Shown piece after piece: positions 51,554 through 60,663 of a stretch of DNA of 64,000 bases (position 1 is its first letter; the number at the start of each line of letters is the position of its first letter). Source of the stretch: an uncultured Lachnospiraceae bacterium (GTDB lineage Bacteria; Bacillota; Clostridia; Lachnospirales; Lachnospiraceae); the NCBI GenBank assembly GCA_902776305.1, contig CACYPS010000001.1:1-64000 (forward strand), written 5' to 3'. The position numbers and the translations under genes were made by a program. The notes under the pieces were generated by a model, which was not told where the DNA came from, made no database searches, and saw nothing but the letters and a program-made list of their open reading frames with translations.

Positions 51554-52594
51554 ATGGTAACAAAAAGAGAATTCGGGAAAACAGCTGACGGCAGAGTTGT
51601 TACAGCCTATACGATTGAAGGCGGTCCGGGTGCATCCGCCACTATTCTTGATATCGGATGTGTCGTGCAGAGCGTCATCGTTCCGGATAAGGACGGAAAT
51701 CCCGTCGATGTGACGATCGGATACGATACCGCGGAGCTTTATGCACAGAACCCGGCATGCTACGGCGGTCTGGTAGGTCGCAACTGCAACCGGATCCGCG
51801 GCGGAAAGATCACGATTGACGGCGTGGAATACCAGCTCGAGTTAAATGACGTATATAACAACCTTCACAGCGGACCGAACGGTTTTCAGTTCCGGATCTG
51901 GAATGTAGGAGAGATAACCGATCATTCGGTTGAATTCCTGCTGGAGAGCCCTGAAGGCGATCAGGGATATCCCGGAAAGATGAACGTATCGGTGACCTTC
52001 GGATTCTCCGAGGCAAATGAACTTTCCCTCTCATATAAAGCCAGCGCTGACAAGGATACGATCGCTAACTTTACGAATCACAGCTACTGGAATCTAAACG
52101 GTGAGGGCAACGGCCTTATAAATGACCATGTCCTTTGTGTACATGCTGACCGGTTCGCACCGCTCGACGAACACAATGTTCCGGACGGGACATTCCGGGA
52201 TGTAACAGGGACAGAGATGGATTTCAGAGAGCCGAAGAAGCTCGGACAGGATATCGAATGCGGTTCACAGCAGCTCGTTCAGGCCAACGGCTACGATCAT
52301 CATTTTGATATTGCCGGTGAAGGTTTCCGCGAGGCTTGCTGGGTCGTAGGCGATAAGACAGGCATCAAGCTGACGATCAGCACAGATGCGGACGGCGCAC
52401 AGCTGTACACAGGAAACTTTCTGAATGACGCGAACGGCAAGAACGGACATTTCTATCCGGATCGCGGAGCCGTCGCGATCGAGACACAATTTGTACCGAA
52501 TTCGATCAACGATCCTGCTTATAAATCCTCTCTGCTGAAAGCGGGAGATGTGTTCACCCAGAATACAGTCTATGCTTTCAGTGTTGAGAAATAA
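51554..52594 (+). CDS. galM: aldose 1-epimerase (galactose mutarotase)
   Basis: A 346-residue mutarotase that interconverts alpha and beta anomers of galactose and glucose. LVGRNCNRIRGGKI near 75, NLHSGPNGF near 101 with a substrate-binding His, NFTNHSYWNL near 171 with the catalytic His and AIETQFVPNSIND near 308 with the catalytic Glu are present. Start at 51554 behind GGAGGAGG. There are no other gal genes nearby; it is followed by a clear terminator. Confidence 0.94.
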   Translation: MVTKREFGKTADGRVVTAYTIEGGPGASATILDIGCVVQSVIVPDKDGNPVDVTIGYDTAELYAQNPACYGGLVGRNCNRIRGGKITIDGVEYQLELNDVYNNLHSGPNGFQFRIWNVGEITDHSVEFLLESPEGDQGYPGKMNVSVTFGFSEANELSLSYKASADKDTIANFTNHSYWNLNGEGNGLINDHVLCVHADRFAPLDEHNVPDGTFRDVTGTEMDFREPKKLGQDIECGSQQLVQANGYDHHFDIAGEGFREACWVVGDKTGIKLTISTDADGAQLYTGNFLNDANGKNGHFYPDRGAVAIETQFVPNSINDPAYKSSLLKAGDVFTQNTVYAFSVEK

Positions 52595-52605
52595 AGAATA
52601 TTTTA

Positions 52606-52634
52606 AGGGGGCTGCTTATGCAGCCTCTTTTTTT
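52606..52634 (+). terminator. terminator after galM
   Basis: A stem GGGGGCTGC/GCAGCCTC with TTAT loop and seven T. Confidence 0.92.
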
Positions 52635-52648
52635 GTCCTGAAAATCAC

Positions 52649-52677
52649 GTTTTCTATGGAACAAAAACGCTCCTCGG
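52649..52677. repeat. decayed relative of the 45260 palindrome unit
   Basis: GTTTTCTATGG...AAAAACGCTCC matches 45260-45287 at about 22 of 28 bases. The opposite hairpin arm is largely lost here. Both copies come directly after a terminator. Confidence 0.45.
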
Positions 52678-52731
52678 ATGAGGAATTTTCATTTTTTCTC
52701 CCTGATTTTGATTGTCAGCTATTTGTTTTCT

Positions 52732-52760
52732 TTGACATTTGTGCCTGAACGATATAGAAT
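52732..52760 (+). promoter_or_regulatory. promoter of the pheST operon
   Basis: TTGACA, a 17-base spacer and TAGAAT, 68 bases ahead of pheS. No T-box element is visible, unlike in many Firmicutes. Confidence 0.75.
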
Positions 52761-52827
52761 TCTAAAGTATGTGTAAGATTGCGTAAGTAATCCTGTACGC
52801 TTTAAACATAAACGTTTGGAGGCATAT

Positions 52828-53859
52828 ATGAGTGAAATTGAACTGAAAGTAAAAGAGATCCTGGATAACGCCCTCGGGGAGATCACGTCAGCTGACGATC
52901 TTGAGAAGCTGAACAGTGTTCGCGTTTCATTTCTGGGCAAGAAAGGTTCGCTGACATCTGTCCTCAAATCCATGAAGACAGTATCCCCGGAAGATCGCCC
53001 GAAGGTAGGAAAATGGGTGAACAGCGCCCGTGCCGCCATCGAAGAGCAAATGGAAGCGAAGAGGAAAAAATTAGACGCAGCGCGCCTTGACAAACAGCTT
53101 GCAGCTGAGAAAATTGATGTCACACTTCCGGCCAAGATGAAATTTATCGGACATCGTCATCCGAATACGATCGCACTCGAGGAAGTGGAGCGCATTTTCA
53201 CCGGTATGGGTTACGAAGTCATTGAAGGACCGGAAATCGAGTACGATGACTATAACTTCACAAAACTGAATATTCCGGCTAATCATCCCGCAAAGGACGA
53301 GCAGGATACATTCTATATTAATAAAGAGATCCTTCTTCGCACGCAGACATCTCCGGTACAGGCACGTGTCATGGAGAAAGGCAAGCTGCCGATCCGTATG
53401 ATTTCACCGGGCCGTGTTTTCCGTTCAGATGAAGTGGATGCCACACATTCACCGTCCTTCCATCAGATCGAGGGTCTTGTAATTGACAAGAACGTGACAT
53501 TAGCAGACCTGAAGGGTACGCTGGATGTATTTGCAAAAGAGTTATTCGGACCGGATACAAAGACAAAATTCCGCCCTCATCATTTCCCGTTCACGGAGCC
53601 GTCAGCCGAAGTTGACGTATCCTGCTTCAAGTGCGGCGGAAAAGGATGCCGTTTCTGCAAAGGCTCCGGCTGGATCGAAATTCTCGGATGCGGTATGGTC
53701 CATCCGCATGTTCTTGAAATGTGCGGTATCGATCCGGAAGAGTATACAGGATTTGCGTTTGGTGTAGGTCTTGAGAGAATTGCACTTCTGAAGTACGAAA
53801 TCGACGACATGCGTCTTCTCTACGAGAACGATGTTCGTTTCCTCAGCCAGTTCAACTGA
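52828..53859 (+). CDS. pheS: phenylalanyl-tRNA synthetase alpha subunit
   Basis: A 343-residue class II synthetase subunit. The N-terminal coiled coil (about 1-85) contacts tRNA. Motif 2 is RVFRSDEVDATHSPSFHQIEG near 195, and motif 3 FGVGLERIALLKY near 314. A CxxC...CxxC insert (CFKCGGKGCRFCKGSGW, about 271-287) is typical of Firmicute enzymes. The ATG at 52828 follows GGAGG. It forms an operon with pheT 47 bases downstream. Confidence 0.97.
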   Translation: MSEIELKVKEILDNALGEITSADDLEKLNSVRVSFLGKKGSLTSVLKSMKTVSPEDRPKVGKWVNSARAAIEEQMEAKRKKLDAARLDKQLAAEKIDVTLPAKMKFIGHRHPNTIALEEVERIFTGMGYEVIEGPEIEYDDYNFTKLNIPANHPAKDEQDTFYINKEILLRTQTSPVQARVMEKGKLPIRMISPGRVFRSDEVDATHSPSFHQIEGLVIDKNVTLADLKGTLDVFAKELFGPDTKTKFRPHHFPFTEPSAEVDVSCFKCGGKGCRFCKGSGWIEILGCGMVHPHVLEMCGIDPEEYTGFAFGVGLERIALLKYEIDDMRLLYENDVRFLSQFN

Positions 53860-53906
53860 TTGTCTGTTCCCTCACCTATACTTTTACATAATGATAAGGA
53901 GCTCCT

Positions 53907-56327
53907 ATGAACACTTCACTTTCATGGATAAAAAGATATGTTCCGGATCTTGACGTTACCGCACAGGAATACGCGGACGCTATGACTCTCTCCGGAACAA
54001 AAGTAGAAAACTACGAAGAACTCGATAAGAACCTTGATAAAATCGTTGTCGGTGAAATCCTCAGCTGCGAGGCTCATCCGAACTCAGATCATCTCCACAT
54101 CTGCATGGTCAATGTCGGAGAAGCAGAGCCGCTGCAGATCGTATGCGGTGCCCCGAACGTTGCTGCAGGTCAGAAAGTACCTGTCGTACTCGAAGGAGGC
54201 AGTGTTGCCGGAAGCCGTGACGGAGATAAGAATCCGGAAGGCATCAAAATCAAAGCCGGAAAACTCCGCGGAGTGGAATCACACGGCATGATCTGCTCGA
54301 TTGAAGAGCTGGGAAGCACACATGAAATGTATCCGGAAGCTCCGGAATACGGTATTTATGTATTCCCGGATGATACGGAAGTCGGCGCTGACGCCATTGA
54401 ACTTCTCGGTCTGCATGACGCGATCATCGAGTATGAAATTACATCCAACCGTGTGGATTGCTACAGCGTGATCGGTATTGCGAGAGAAGCGGCAGCGACA
54501 TTTGGAAAGAAATTCCACAATCCGGAAATCAAGATCACCGGAAACGATGAGAAAGCTTCCGATTATATCGATGTGGAAGTTATCGATAAAGATCTGTGCC
54601 CGCGCTTTACAGCGAGAGTTGTAAAGAACGTCAAAATCGGTCCGTCACCGAAGTGGATGCAGAGATGTCTTGCGTCAAACGGTATCCGTCCGATCAACAA
54701 TGTTGTAGATATCACAAACTATGTCATGGAAGAGTATGGTCAGCCTATGCATTCCTATGACTATGACATGATTGCCGGCCATAAGATCATTGTAAAGCGC
54801 GCTAAAGACGGGGATGTCTTCACGACGCTTGACGGACAGGAAAGACATCTTGACCATGATGTCATCATGATCTGCGACGCCGAGAAAGAAGTCGGTATCG
54901 GCGGTATCATGGGCGGTGAGAACTCCATGATAACAGACGACGTCAAGACAGTTCTCTTTGAGGCTGCCAACTTTAACGGGACAAATATCCGTCTCTCATC
55001 CAAGAGGATCGGCCTTCAGACAGACGCTTCACAGAAGTTCGACAAAGGACTTGATCCGAACACAGCCGAGCTGGCTGTCAACAGAGCGTGTGAACTCATG
55101 GAAGAGTTCGGCGCGGGCGAAGTCGTCGGCGGTATAGTGGATGTCTATGACGAAGTACGTCAGCCGAAAGAAGTTGCATTTGAGCCGGAGAAAATCAATG
55201 CGCTGCTCGGAACATCTTTCACTGAGGAAGAGATGATCGGATACTTTGAAGCAGTGGATCTGAAGTATGACGCTGAGAAACGCTGCGTAATCGTTCCGAC
55301 ATGGAGACAGGACGTACATCGCACATGCGACCTTGCCGAGGAAGTTGCGCGTTTCTACGGCTATGATAAGATCCCGACAACACTGCCGAAGGGCTCATCG
55401 ACTGCGGGCAAGCTTCAGTTCGATATGAGGATTCTCTCAATCGCCCGTGATATCGCTGAGGACTGCGGTTTTTCACAGGGATACTGCTATTCCTTTGAGT
55501 CAAGAAAAGTGTTCGACAAGCTCAGACTGGATGAGGATGATGCACTCAGAAATGCTATTGAGATCATAAATCCGCTCGGTGAGGACTTCTCCATCATGAG
55601 GACGACTTCTCTGAACGGTATCCTGACATCTCTGGCAACGAACTATAACAGAAGAAACAAGAATGTTCGCCTTTATGAGCACGGCAATGTTTACATCCCG
55701 AAGGCACTTCCTCTGACGGAACTTCCCGATGAGCGTATGCGTCTCACTCTCGGTATGTACGGAGAAGGTGATTTCTTCGATATGAAGGGCGTTGTTCAGC
55801 TCCTTCTCAGTAAGTTCGGTCTGAAGAAGAAGGCTGCTTATGCAACGGACGTTCTTAAGAACTATCTGCATCCGGGACGCCAGGCTCAGATTTCTTATGA
55901 AGGTGTTTGGATCGGTGAAATCGGCGAAGTCCATCCGCTTGTCTGCCAGAATTACGGAATAGGGGAACGCGCATACATAGCTGTTCTTGATATGCCGGCT
56001 ATCCTTCCGTTTGCAACATTTGATCGTAAGTTCACGGGAATCGCCCGCTATCCGGCTGTCACGCGTGATATTTCCATGATCGTTCCGCGCGAGATTACTG
56101 CTGCCGAGATCGAGGCTGTGCTTGAACAGAGAGGCGGAAAGCTTCTTGAGAGCTACAACCTGTTCGATATTTACGAGGGACCGGGCATACTTCCGGGCTA
56201 CAAGTCGATCGCTTACAGCCTGACATTCAGACATAAGGATAAGACGATGGAAGAGGCTGAGATTGTGTCTGCGATGAATAAGATTTTGAACGGACTTAAC
56301 GGAATAGGGATTGAGCTCAGAAAATAA
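53907..56327 (+). CDS. pheT: phenylalanyl-tRNA synthetase beta subunit
   Basis: An 806-residue beta subunit that pairs with PheS in an alpha2beta2 enzyme. Domain order is normal: B1, tRNA-binding EMAP-like domain (about 40-150, [13 protein letters not shown]), B3/B4 editing domain (about 210-400), B5 (405-470), the synthetase core-like fold (480-690) and the C-terminal anticodon-binding FDX-ACB domain (715-806). It ends 10 bases before queA, whose ATG has no clear ribosome binding site, so coupling is likely. Confidence 0.97.
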   Translation: MNTSLSWIKRYVPDLDVTAQEYADAMTLSGTKVENYEELDKNLDKIVVGEILSCEAHPNSDHLHICMVNVGEAEPLQIVCGAPNVAAGQKVPVVLEGGSVAGSRDGDKNPEGIKIKAGKLRGVESHGMICSIEELGSTHEMYPEAPEYGIYVFPDDTEVGADAIELLGLHDAIIEYEITSNRVDCYSVIGIAREAAATFGKKFHNPEIKITGNDEKASDYIDVEVIDKDLCPRFTARVVKNVKIGPSPKWMQRCLASNGIRPINNVVDITNYVMEEYGQPMHSYDYDMIAGHKIIVKRAKDGDVFTTLDGQERHLDHDVIMICDAEKEVGIGGIMGGENSMITDDVKTVLFEAANFNGTNIRLSSKRIGLQTDASQKFDKGLDPNTAELAVNRACELMEEFGAGEVVGGIVDVYDEVRQPKEVAFEPEKINALLGTSFTEEEMIGYFEAVDLKYDAEKRCVIVPTWRQDVHRTCDLAEEVARFYGYDKIPTTLPKGSSTAGKLQFDMRILSIARDIAEDCGFSQGYCYSFESRKVFDKLRLDEDDALRNAIEIINPLGEDFSIMRTTSLNGILTSLATNYNRRNKNVRLYEHGNVYIPKALPLTELPDERMRLTLGMYGEGDFFDMKGVVQLLLSKFGLKKKAAYATDVLKNYLHPGRQAQISYEGVWIGEIGEVHPLVCQNYGIGERAYIAVLDMPAILPFATFDRKFTGIARYPAVTRDISMIVPREITAAEIEAVLEQRGGKLLESYNLFDIYEGPGILPGYKSIAYSLTFRHKDKTMEEAEIVSAMNKILNGLNGIGIELRK

Positions 56328-56337
56328 AGACTTTGCT

Positions 56338-57396
56338 ATGAAAACTTCTGATTTTTATTATGAACTTCCGGAGGAACTGATCGCTCAGGATCCTCTGGAA
56401 GACCGATCTTCATCAAGGCTTCTTTACCTGAACCGCGAAAGCGGTGAGATCACACACGGCGTCTTCACGGATGTGAAAAAGTATCTTATGCCCGGCGATA
56501 CGCTCGTGATCAATGATACGAAAGTCATCCCCGCGAGACTCTACGGCGTTCGGGAAGGCACACTCGGTAAAGTGGAAATTCTGCTTCTTGTACGCAAGTC
56601 CGCCGATACCTGGGAGACGCTCGTAAAACCGGGCAAGAAGTGTAAGGTCGGCACAAGAATCCTGTTCGGAAGTCCGGACGGGTCCGCCGAAAAAGCCCCG
56701 CTTATCGGTGAGGTTGTGGATATTCTGGAAGAGGGTAACAGGCTGATCCGCTTTACATATACAGGTATTTTCGAGGAGGTCCTTGATTCACTGGGGGAGA
56801 TGCCGCTCCCGCCGTACATTCATCACAAGTTGGAAGACAAGACCCGCTACAACACAGTCTATGCCGAGCATGAGGGTTCGGCTGCGGCACCTACGGCAGG
56901 TCTGCATTTTACTAAGGAACTGCTCGGCGAAATAGAGGAGATGGGCGTCAATATCGCACATGCCACACTTCACGTCGGACTGGGAACGTTCCGCCCTGTC
57001 AAAGCCGAGACGATAGAAGAACATCACATGCATTCGGAGTTCTATATCGTGACGGAGGAGACTGCCGAACTCATCAATCGAACCAGGGAGAGCGGACATC
57101 GGGTGATATGCGTAGGAACGACATCCTGCAGAACCATCGAATCTGCCGCTGAACCTGATGGTCAGGGAGGATACCGTCTTGCTGCGAAGAGCGGCTGGAC
57201 ACAGATTTTTATTTATCCCGGTTACGAGTTCAAGCTAATGCAGGGTCTTATCACGAATTTTCATCTTCCCGAGTCGACGCTCGTCATGCTTGTTTCGGCT
57301 TTTGCGGGTAAGGAGAAGGTCCTCCATGCGTACGAGGAGGCTGTAAAGGAGAGGTATCGTTTCTTTTCGTTTGGAGATGCGATGTTGATTTTGTAA
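56338..57396 (+). CDS. queA: S-adenosylmethionine:tRNA ribosyltransferase-isomerase
   Basis: A 352-residue QueA that transfers ribose from SAM to preQ1 in tRNA to give epoxyqueuosine, the step before QueH. The N-terminus [28 protein letters not shown] near 71, [15 protein letters not shown] near 179 and [18 protein letters not shown] near 313 are family hallmarks. The ATG at 56338 matches the usual start. A TTG at 56311 inside pheT is an alternative. No ribosome binding site is visible, in keeping with coupling to pheT. Confidence 0.96.
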   Translation: MKTSDFYYELPEELIAQDPLEDRSSSRLLYLNRESGEITHGVFTDVKKYLMPGDTLVINDTKVIPARLYGVREGTLGKVEILLLVRKSADTWETLVKPGKKCKVGTRILFGSPDGSAEKAPLIGEVVDILEEGNRLIRFTYTGIFEEVLDSLGEMPLPPYIHHKLEDKTRYNTVYAEHEGSAAAPTAGLHFTKELLGEIEEMGVNIAHATLHVGLGTFRPVKAETIEEHHMHSEFYIVTEETAELINRTRESGHRVICVGTTSCRTIESAAEPDGQGGYRLAAKSGWTQIFIYPGYEFKLMQGLITNFHLPESTLVMLVSAFAGKEKVLHAYEEAVKERYRFFSFGDAMLIL

Positions 57397-57481
57397 CAGA
57401 TTGCTCTGCTTTGGGTAACAGTTCAAAAATAATTAATGCCATGTTGAAGTGAAACAACAGGGAAAATATGAAAATATTCAC

Positions 57482-57544
57482 AAAGGCTGAAATTGTGTGA
57501 GCTTATTATACGAGATATTAGCTCAAGCAATTTCAGCCTTTTTT
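57482..57544 (+). terminator. long terminator after queA
   Basis: A perfect 14-bp stem AAAGGCTGAAATTG/CAATTTCAGCCTTT with an inner TGAGCT/AGCTCA stem, followed by TTTT. It is 86 bases beyond the queA stop. Confidence 0.85.
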
Positions 57545-57600
57545 ATATCGTAATTTCGATTCGAATTTACGGGATTATTGCCATTCTGTTATATTTGCTC

Positions 57601-57791
57601 AGAACAGAGAAAGCAGGATTCCGCCGATTTTCTGTAGCCTCAGTACGGAGGATCAGATTTCTGCCGGTCTTATGCGGCTTGAGAACGGATGTATCAGTTT
57701 CCGTCGGCCTTCTCAGCTTCTGAAAAGTAGCCGGATAAACCAGATGCCCATCTGCTTTTTGACACTTCAGAACGGATTCGCCAGCTTCGCC
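57601..57791. repeat. degenerate ~40-bp tandem repeats running out of the aroA 3' end
   Basis: Units beginning near 57601, 57641, 57681 and 57767 share the pattern ...GAACGGAT...CAG-TT-C-G-CGG...GCTT, the last lying in the end of aroA itself. Pairwise similarity is modest. No gene is visible in 57545-57766. Confidence 0.5.
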
Positions 57792-59140
57792 AGATCTCTG
57801 TAAAAAGCCGGATAGGAGACAGACACACACTCTGTGTCTTTCACGATCATCTGTGTATCGGAGATAAGACCGGCTATGGAGAACGCCATCGCAATGCGGT
57901 GATCTCCCAGCGAATCGACCACGGTTCCTTTAAAATACCCGAGACGCCCCGGTGCACGTCTTGCACGCTTTTTCTTGCCGCCGGCACCATGGATGATCAT
58001 TCCGTCCTCTGTCTCCTCGACGTCGACGTCCATATTTTTCAGATTTTCAACAATCGCCGATAACCGGTCGGACTCCTTAACACGAAGTTCGCCCGCATCA
58101 TAGATTTCGGTATCCCCTTCCGCGCAGGCAGCCATAATGGCGATAATCGGGATCTCATCAATGAGAGCAGGAATGAGGGCGCCTCCGATATTTGTGCCTT
58201 TGAGCTTAGAGGTCTTCACAATAATATCCGCGACCGGCTCCCGTCCTTCCATACGTACGTTGCGGGTGATCACATTGCCTCCCATGGCTTTAGCGACCCG
58301 CAATATTCCGTCACGCGTTTCGTTGATGCCTACACCTCTGAGGATGATCTCTGATCTGGGGACTATGAGTCCCGCTGCAATAAAATATGCCGCGGAGGAG
58401 ATGTCGCCCGGTATCCTGAGCTTCTGACCGCGGAGTGCAGTGCCCGGATATATGATTGCACCCGGCTGCATCGTCAGAGGATCCACTTTGGCTTTCACAT
58501 TTCCGCCGAATGCTGCAAGCATTAGCTCTGTATGATTTCTTGACGGATACGGTTCGAAAAATGTCGTCGGTCCGTCCGCATAAAGCCCTGCGAGAAGAAC
58601 GCAGGATTTCACCTGTGCGGAGGCGACGCTGCTCGAATAATGAATCGCCCGGAGTTTTCCGCCGTAGATTTCAAGAGGAAGGCAATTATTCTCGTACTCT
58701 GACTCAATTCTGCATCCCATCTGAGTAAGCGGATCAATGATTCTCTTCATAGGTCTCTTCTGCAGAGATGAATCTCCTTTTATGTAGGAATGAAAACTCT
58801 GACCTGCGAGGATGCCTGACAGAAGGCGAACAGTAGTCCCGCTATTCATGGCGTCGAGCGCTTCGAGCGGTTCCCTGAGACCGTGCAGTCCCTGCCCGTG
58901 TATGATCAGAACGGATTCCTGCAGACCTGTATATCGATTCTCCTCCTTGATCTCATCAATCTCAATGCCCATATGCCGAAAGCATTCTATCGTAGCCAGA
59001 CAATCCGCACTTTTCAGAAATCCGCGTACTTCCGTGATTCCTTCAGCGATTGCACCGAGCATAACAGAGCGGTGAGAGATAGATTTATCCCCGGGAACGG
59101 AGAGTTCTCCGCGGAGAGAAGTTGCAATTGGTATTTTCAT
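57767..59140 (-). CDS. aroA: 3-phosphoshikimate 1-carboxyvinyltransferase (EPSP synthase)
   Basis: A 457-residue EPSP synthase joining shikimate-3-phosphate and PEP in aromatic amino acid synthesis. Motifs: PGDKSISHR near 17, DAMNSGTTVRLLSG near 95 and ELRVKESDR near 348. It is some 20 residues longer than usual because of a basic insert (GGKKKRARRAPGRLGYFKG, about 397-415) before VDSLGDHRIAM; most relatives have DSHGDHR. GGAGGAG site. It lies 89 bases after tyrA in a two-gene operon. Confidence 0.95.
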   Translation of the reverse strand: MKIPIATSLRGELSVPGDKSISHRSVMLGAIAEGITEVRGFLKSADCLATIECFRHMGIEIDEIKEENRYTGLQESVLIIHGQGLHGLREPLEALDAMNSGTTVRLLSGILAGQSFHSYIKGDSSLQKRPMKRIIDPLTQMGCRIESEYENNCLPLEIYGGKLRAIHYSSSVASAQVKSCVLLAGLYADGPTTFFEPYPSRNHTELMLAAFGGNVKAKVDPLTMQPGAIIYPGTALRGQKLRIPGDISSAAYFIAAGLIVPRSEIILRGVGINETRDGILRVAKAMGGNVITRNVRMEGREPVADIIVKTSKLKGTNIGGALIPALIDEIPIIAIMAACAEGDTEIYDAGELRVKESDRLSAIVENLKNMDVDVEETEDGMIIHGAGGKKKRARRAPGRLGYFKGTVVDSLGDHRIAMAFSIAGLISDTQMIVKDTECVSVSYPAFYRDLAKLANPF

Positions 59141-59159
59141 AATATGCTCCTCCAGGGTC

Positions 59160-59222
59160 AGGAGACCAAGCTTTCATGGTCAACTGACCCGATAGTCAAA
59201 GTTTGAAAGTATATTTTCAAAC
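59160..59222 (-). other. two hairpins in the tyrA-aroA intercistronic space
   Basis: GTTTGAAA/TTTCAAAC (59201-59222) and GGGTCAG/CTGACCC (about 59155-59190, with inner ACCA/TGGT) follow one another. They may adjust message stability or translation of aroA. Confidence 0.45.
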
Positions 59223-59229
59223 CTCTTCC

Positions 59230-60324
59230 TCAGTCGTGATAAATAGTATAGCCTCTGTTTCCAAGCAGGCCTATCGCCTTTTTCATGGAATCCTCCTCGT
59301 AGAATACTATGCGGAGAACGCCCTGTTCAAATTCGCGATTGTGGACAATTCCGACATTCTTGATGGAAATGGCATTTACAGCCAGGATAGTGGCGACCGT
59401 CGCAATAGAGCCGGCTTCATCGATCAGGTCAAGATAGATGCGGAACTCGCGCTGAACGGATCCCGCTCTTGTATCAAAACTGTCTCTGTAATCTTTACAG
59501 TCAGTAAATATCCGGAGAAGTTTATCGGAGTCTGCACTGCCGATCGCACTTCGATAATCGAGAAGCTTTGTGATATACATATCAAGCATATCACATATGT
59601 TGTCAGGATTCGAGAGGCAGATTTCCTGCCACATCTGCGGCGAGGAAGAGGAGATACGCGTTATATCGCGAAAACCGCCGGCAGCGATCGTTCTCATGTA
59701 TTCTTCCGGTCCGTCCGCATCGTGAACAAGGTTCACGAGGGAAGCTGATATGACATGCGGAAGGTGACTGATTGCAGCCGTAACTTTATCGTGTTCGCGG
59801 TAGTCCATGATGAGAGGCAGCGCACCGATACCTTCCAGGAGCATTTTAAGACCCTCGACCGATTCTGCGGGAACATTTTCTGCCGGTGTGAGGATATACC
59901 ATGCATTTTCAACCAGTCTGTCCGAGGCTGCAGCGTACCCTGTCTTCTCGGAGCCTGCCATCGGGTGTCCGCCGATAAAATAACTGCTCATACCGTGCGT
60001 TTCGACATATCTGTGGATCTCGCCTTTGACGGATCCGACATCCGTGAGGATAGACCCCGGTTTTCTGATTTCAGATAATCTATCCATAAAATGCAGAGCT
60101 GTTACGACCGGTACGCACAGAAAGATAAGGTCGCAGGATGCAAATGCCTGCAGCGATTCATCCGCCGCGACCGTAACGGTGCCGTCCGCAATGGCCTCAT
60201 CCAGTACGGAACGGTTCCGATTATAACCGATAATAGTGATATCAGGGTAGACCCGCCGCAGGGATTTCGCAACAGATCCGCCGATAAGTCCAAGTCCGAT
60301 AAATCCTATATTTTCAAATTTCAC
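59230..60324 (-). CDS. tyrA: prephenate dehydrogenase with ACT domain
   Basis: A 364-residue NAD-dependent enzyme turning prephenate into 4-hydroxyphenylpyruvate for tyrosine. GLGLIGGSVAKSL (residues 10-22) binds NAD; GHPMAGSEKTGYAAA near 118 carries the catalytic His; SHLPHVISASL near 189 is the second family motif. A C-terminal ACT domain (about 295-364) suggests feedback control by tyrosine. It is the first gene of a tyrA-aroA unit. Confidence 0.95.
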   Translation of the reverse strand: MKFENIGFIGLGLIGGSVAKSLRRVYPDITIIGYNRNRSVLDEAIADGTVTVAADESLQAFASCDLIFLCVPVVTALHFMDRLSEIRKPGSILTDVGSVKGEIHRYVETHGMSSYFIGGHPMAGSEKTGYAAASDRLVENAWYILTPAENVPAESVEGLKMLLEGIGALPLIMDYREHDKVTAAISHLPHVISASLVNLVHDADGPEEYMRTIAAGGFRDITRISSSSPQMWQEICLSNPDNICDMLDMYITKLLDYRSAIGSADSDKLLRIFTDCKDYRDSFDTRAGSVQREFRIYLDLIDEAGSIATVATILAVNAISIKNVGIVHNREFEQGVLRIVFYEEDSMKKAIGLLGNRGYTIYHD

Positions 60325-60635
60325 GTTATTATCCTCCGGGTGACGATCAAATTGACCAATGCAATAAATAATGTAATCACCAGAATATCTTAACAGAATT
60401 GAGGCTGTAAGAAAAGAACCAAGAATACCGAAACGTTAACAGATTAGCGCGTTAAAGTAAAAATATGATGATTACAGGATCGTGGGAGTGCGCAGGCACG
60501 GAATAATCCGTAATCGATTTATGGCGACCTTATCAAAATATATGTAAATAGAATAGAATTTCCGCACATAGAAGGAAATCACTCGTGAAATTGAAAGGAA
60601 TCGCTCTTGAATAATGGAATAAACTCTAGTAAAAT
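60325..60635 (+). promoter_or_regulatory. divergent intergenic region with promoter of the EF-G-like gene
   Basis: TTGAAT (60607-60612), a 17-base spacer and TAAAAT (60630-60635) lie 28 bases before the EF-G-like start. A loose repeat of GAAAGGAATCRCTC occurs twice just upstream (60571, 60594). The remaining 240 bases hold nothing I can name; no clear promoter for tyrA is seen. Confidence 0.55.
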
Positions 60636-60663
60636 AAAACATATTTGTGTTTAGGAGGTTATC

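Noticed and set aside
56311-56337. Upstream TTG start for queA
   Set aside because: Homologues begin at MKTSDF, matching the ATG at 56338; the extra nine residues are translated pheT tail in another frame.
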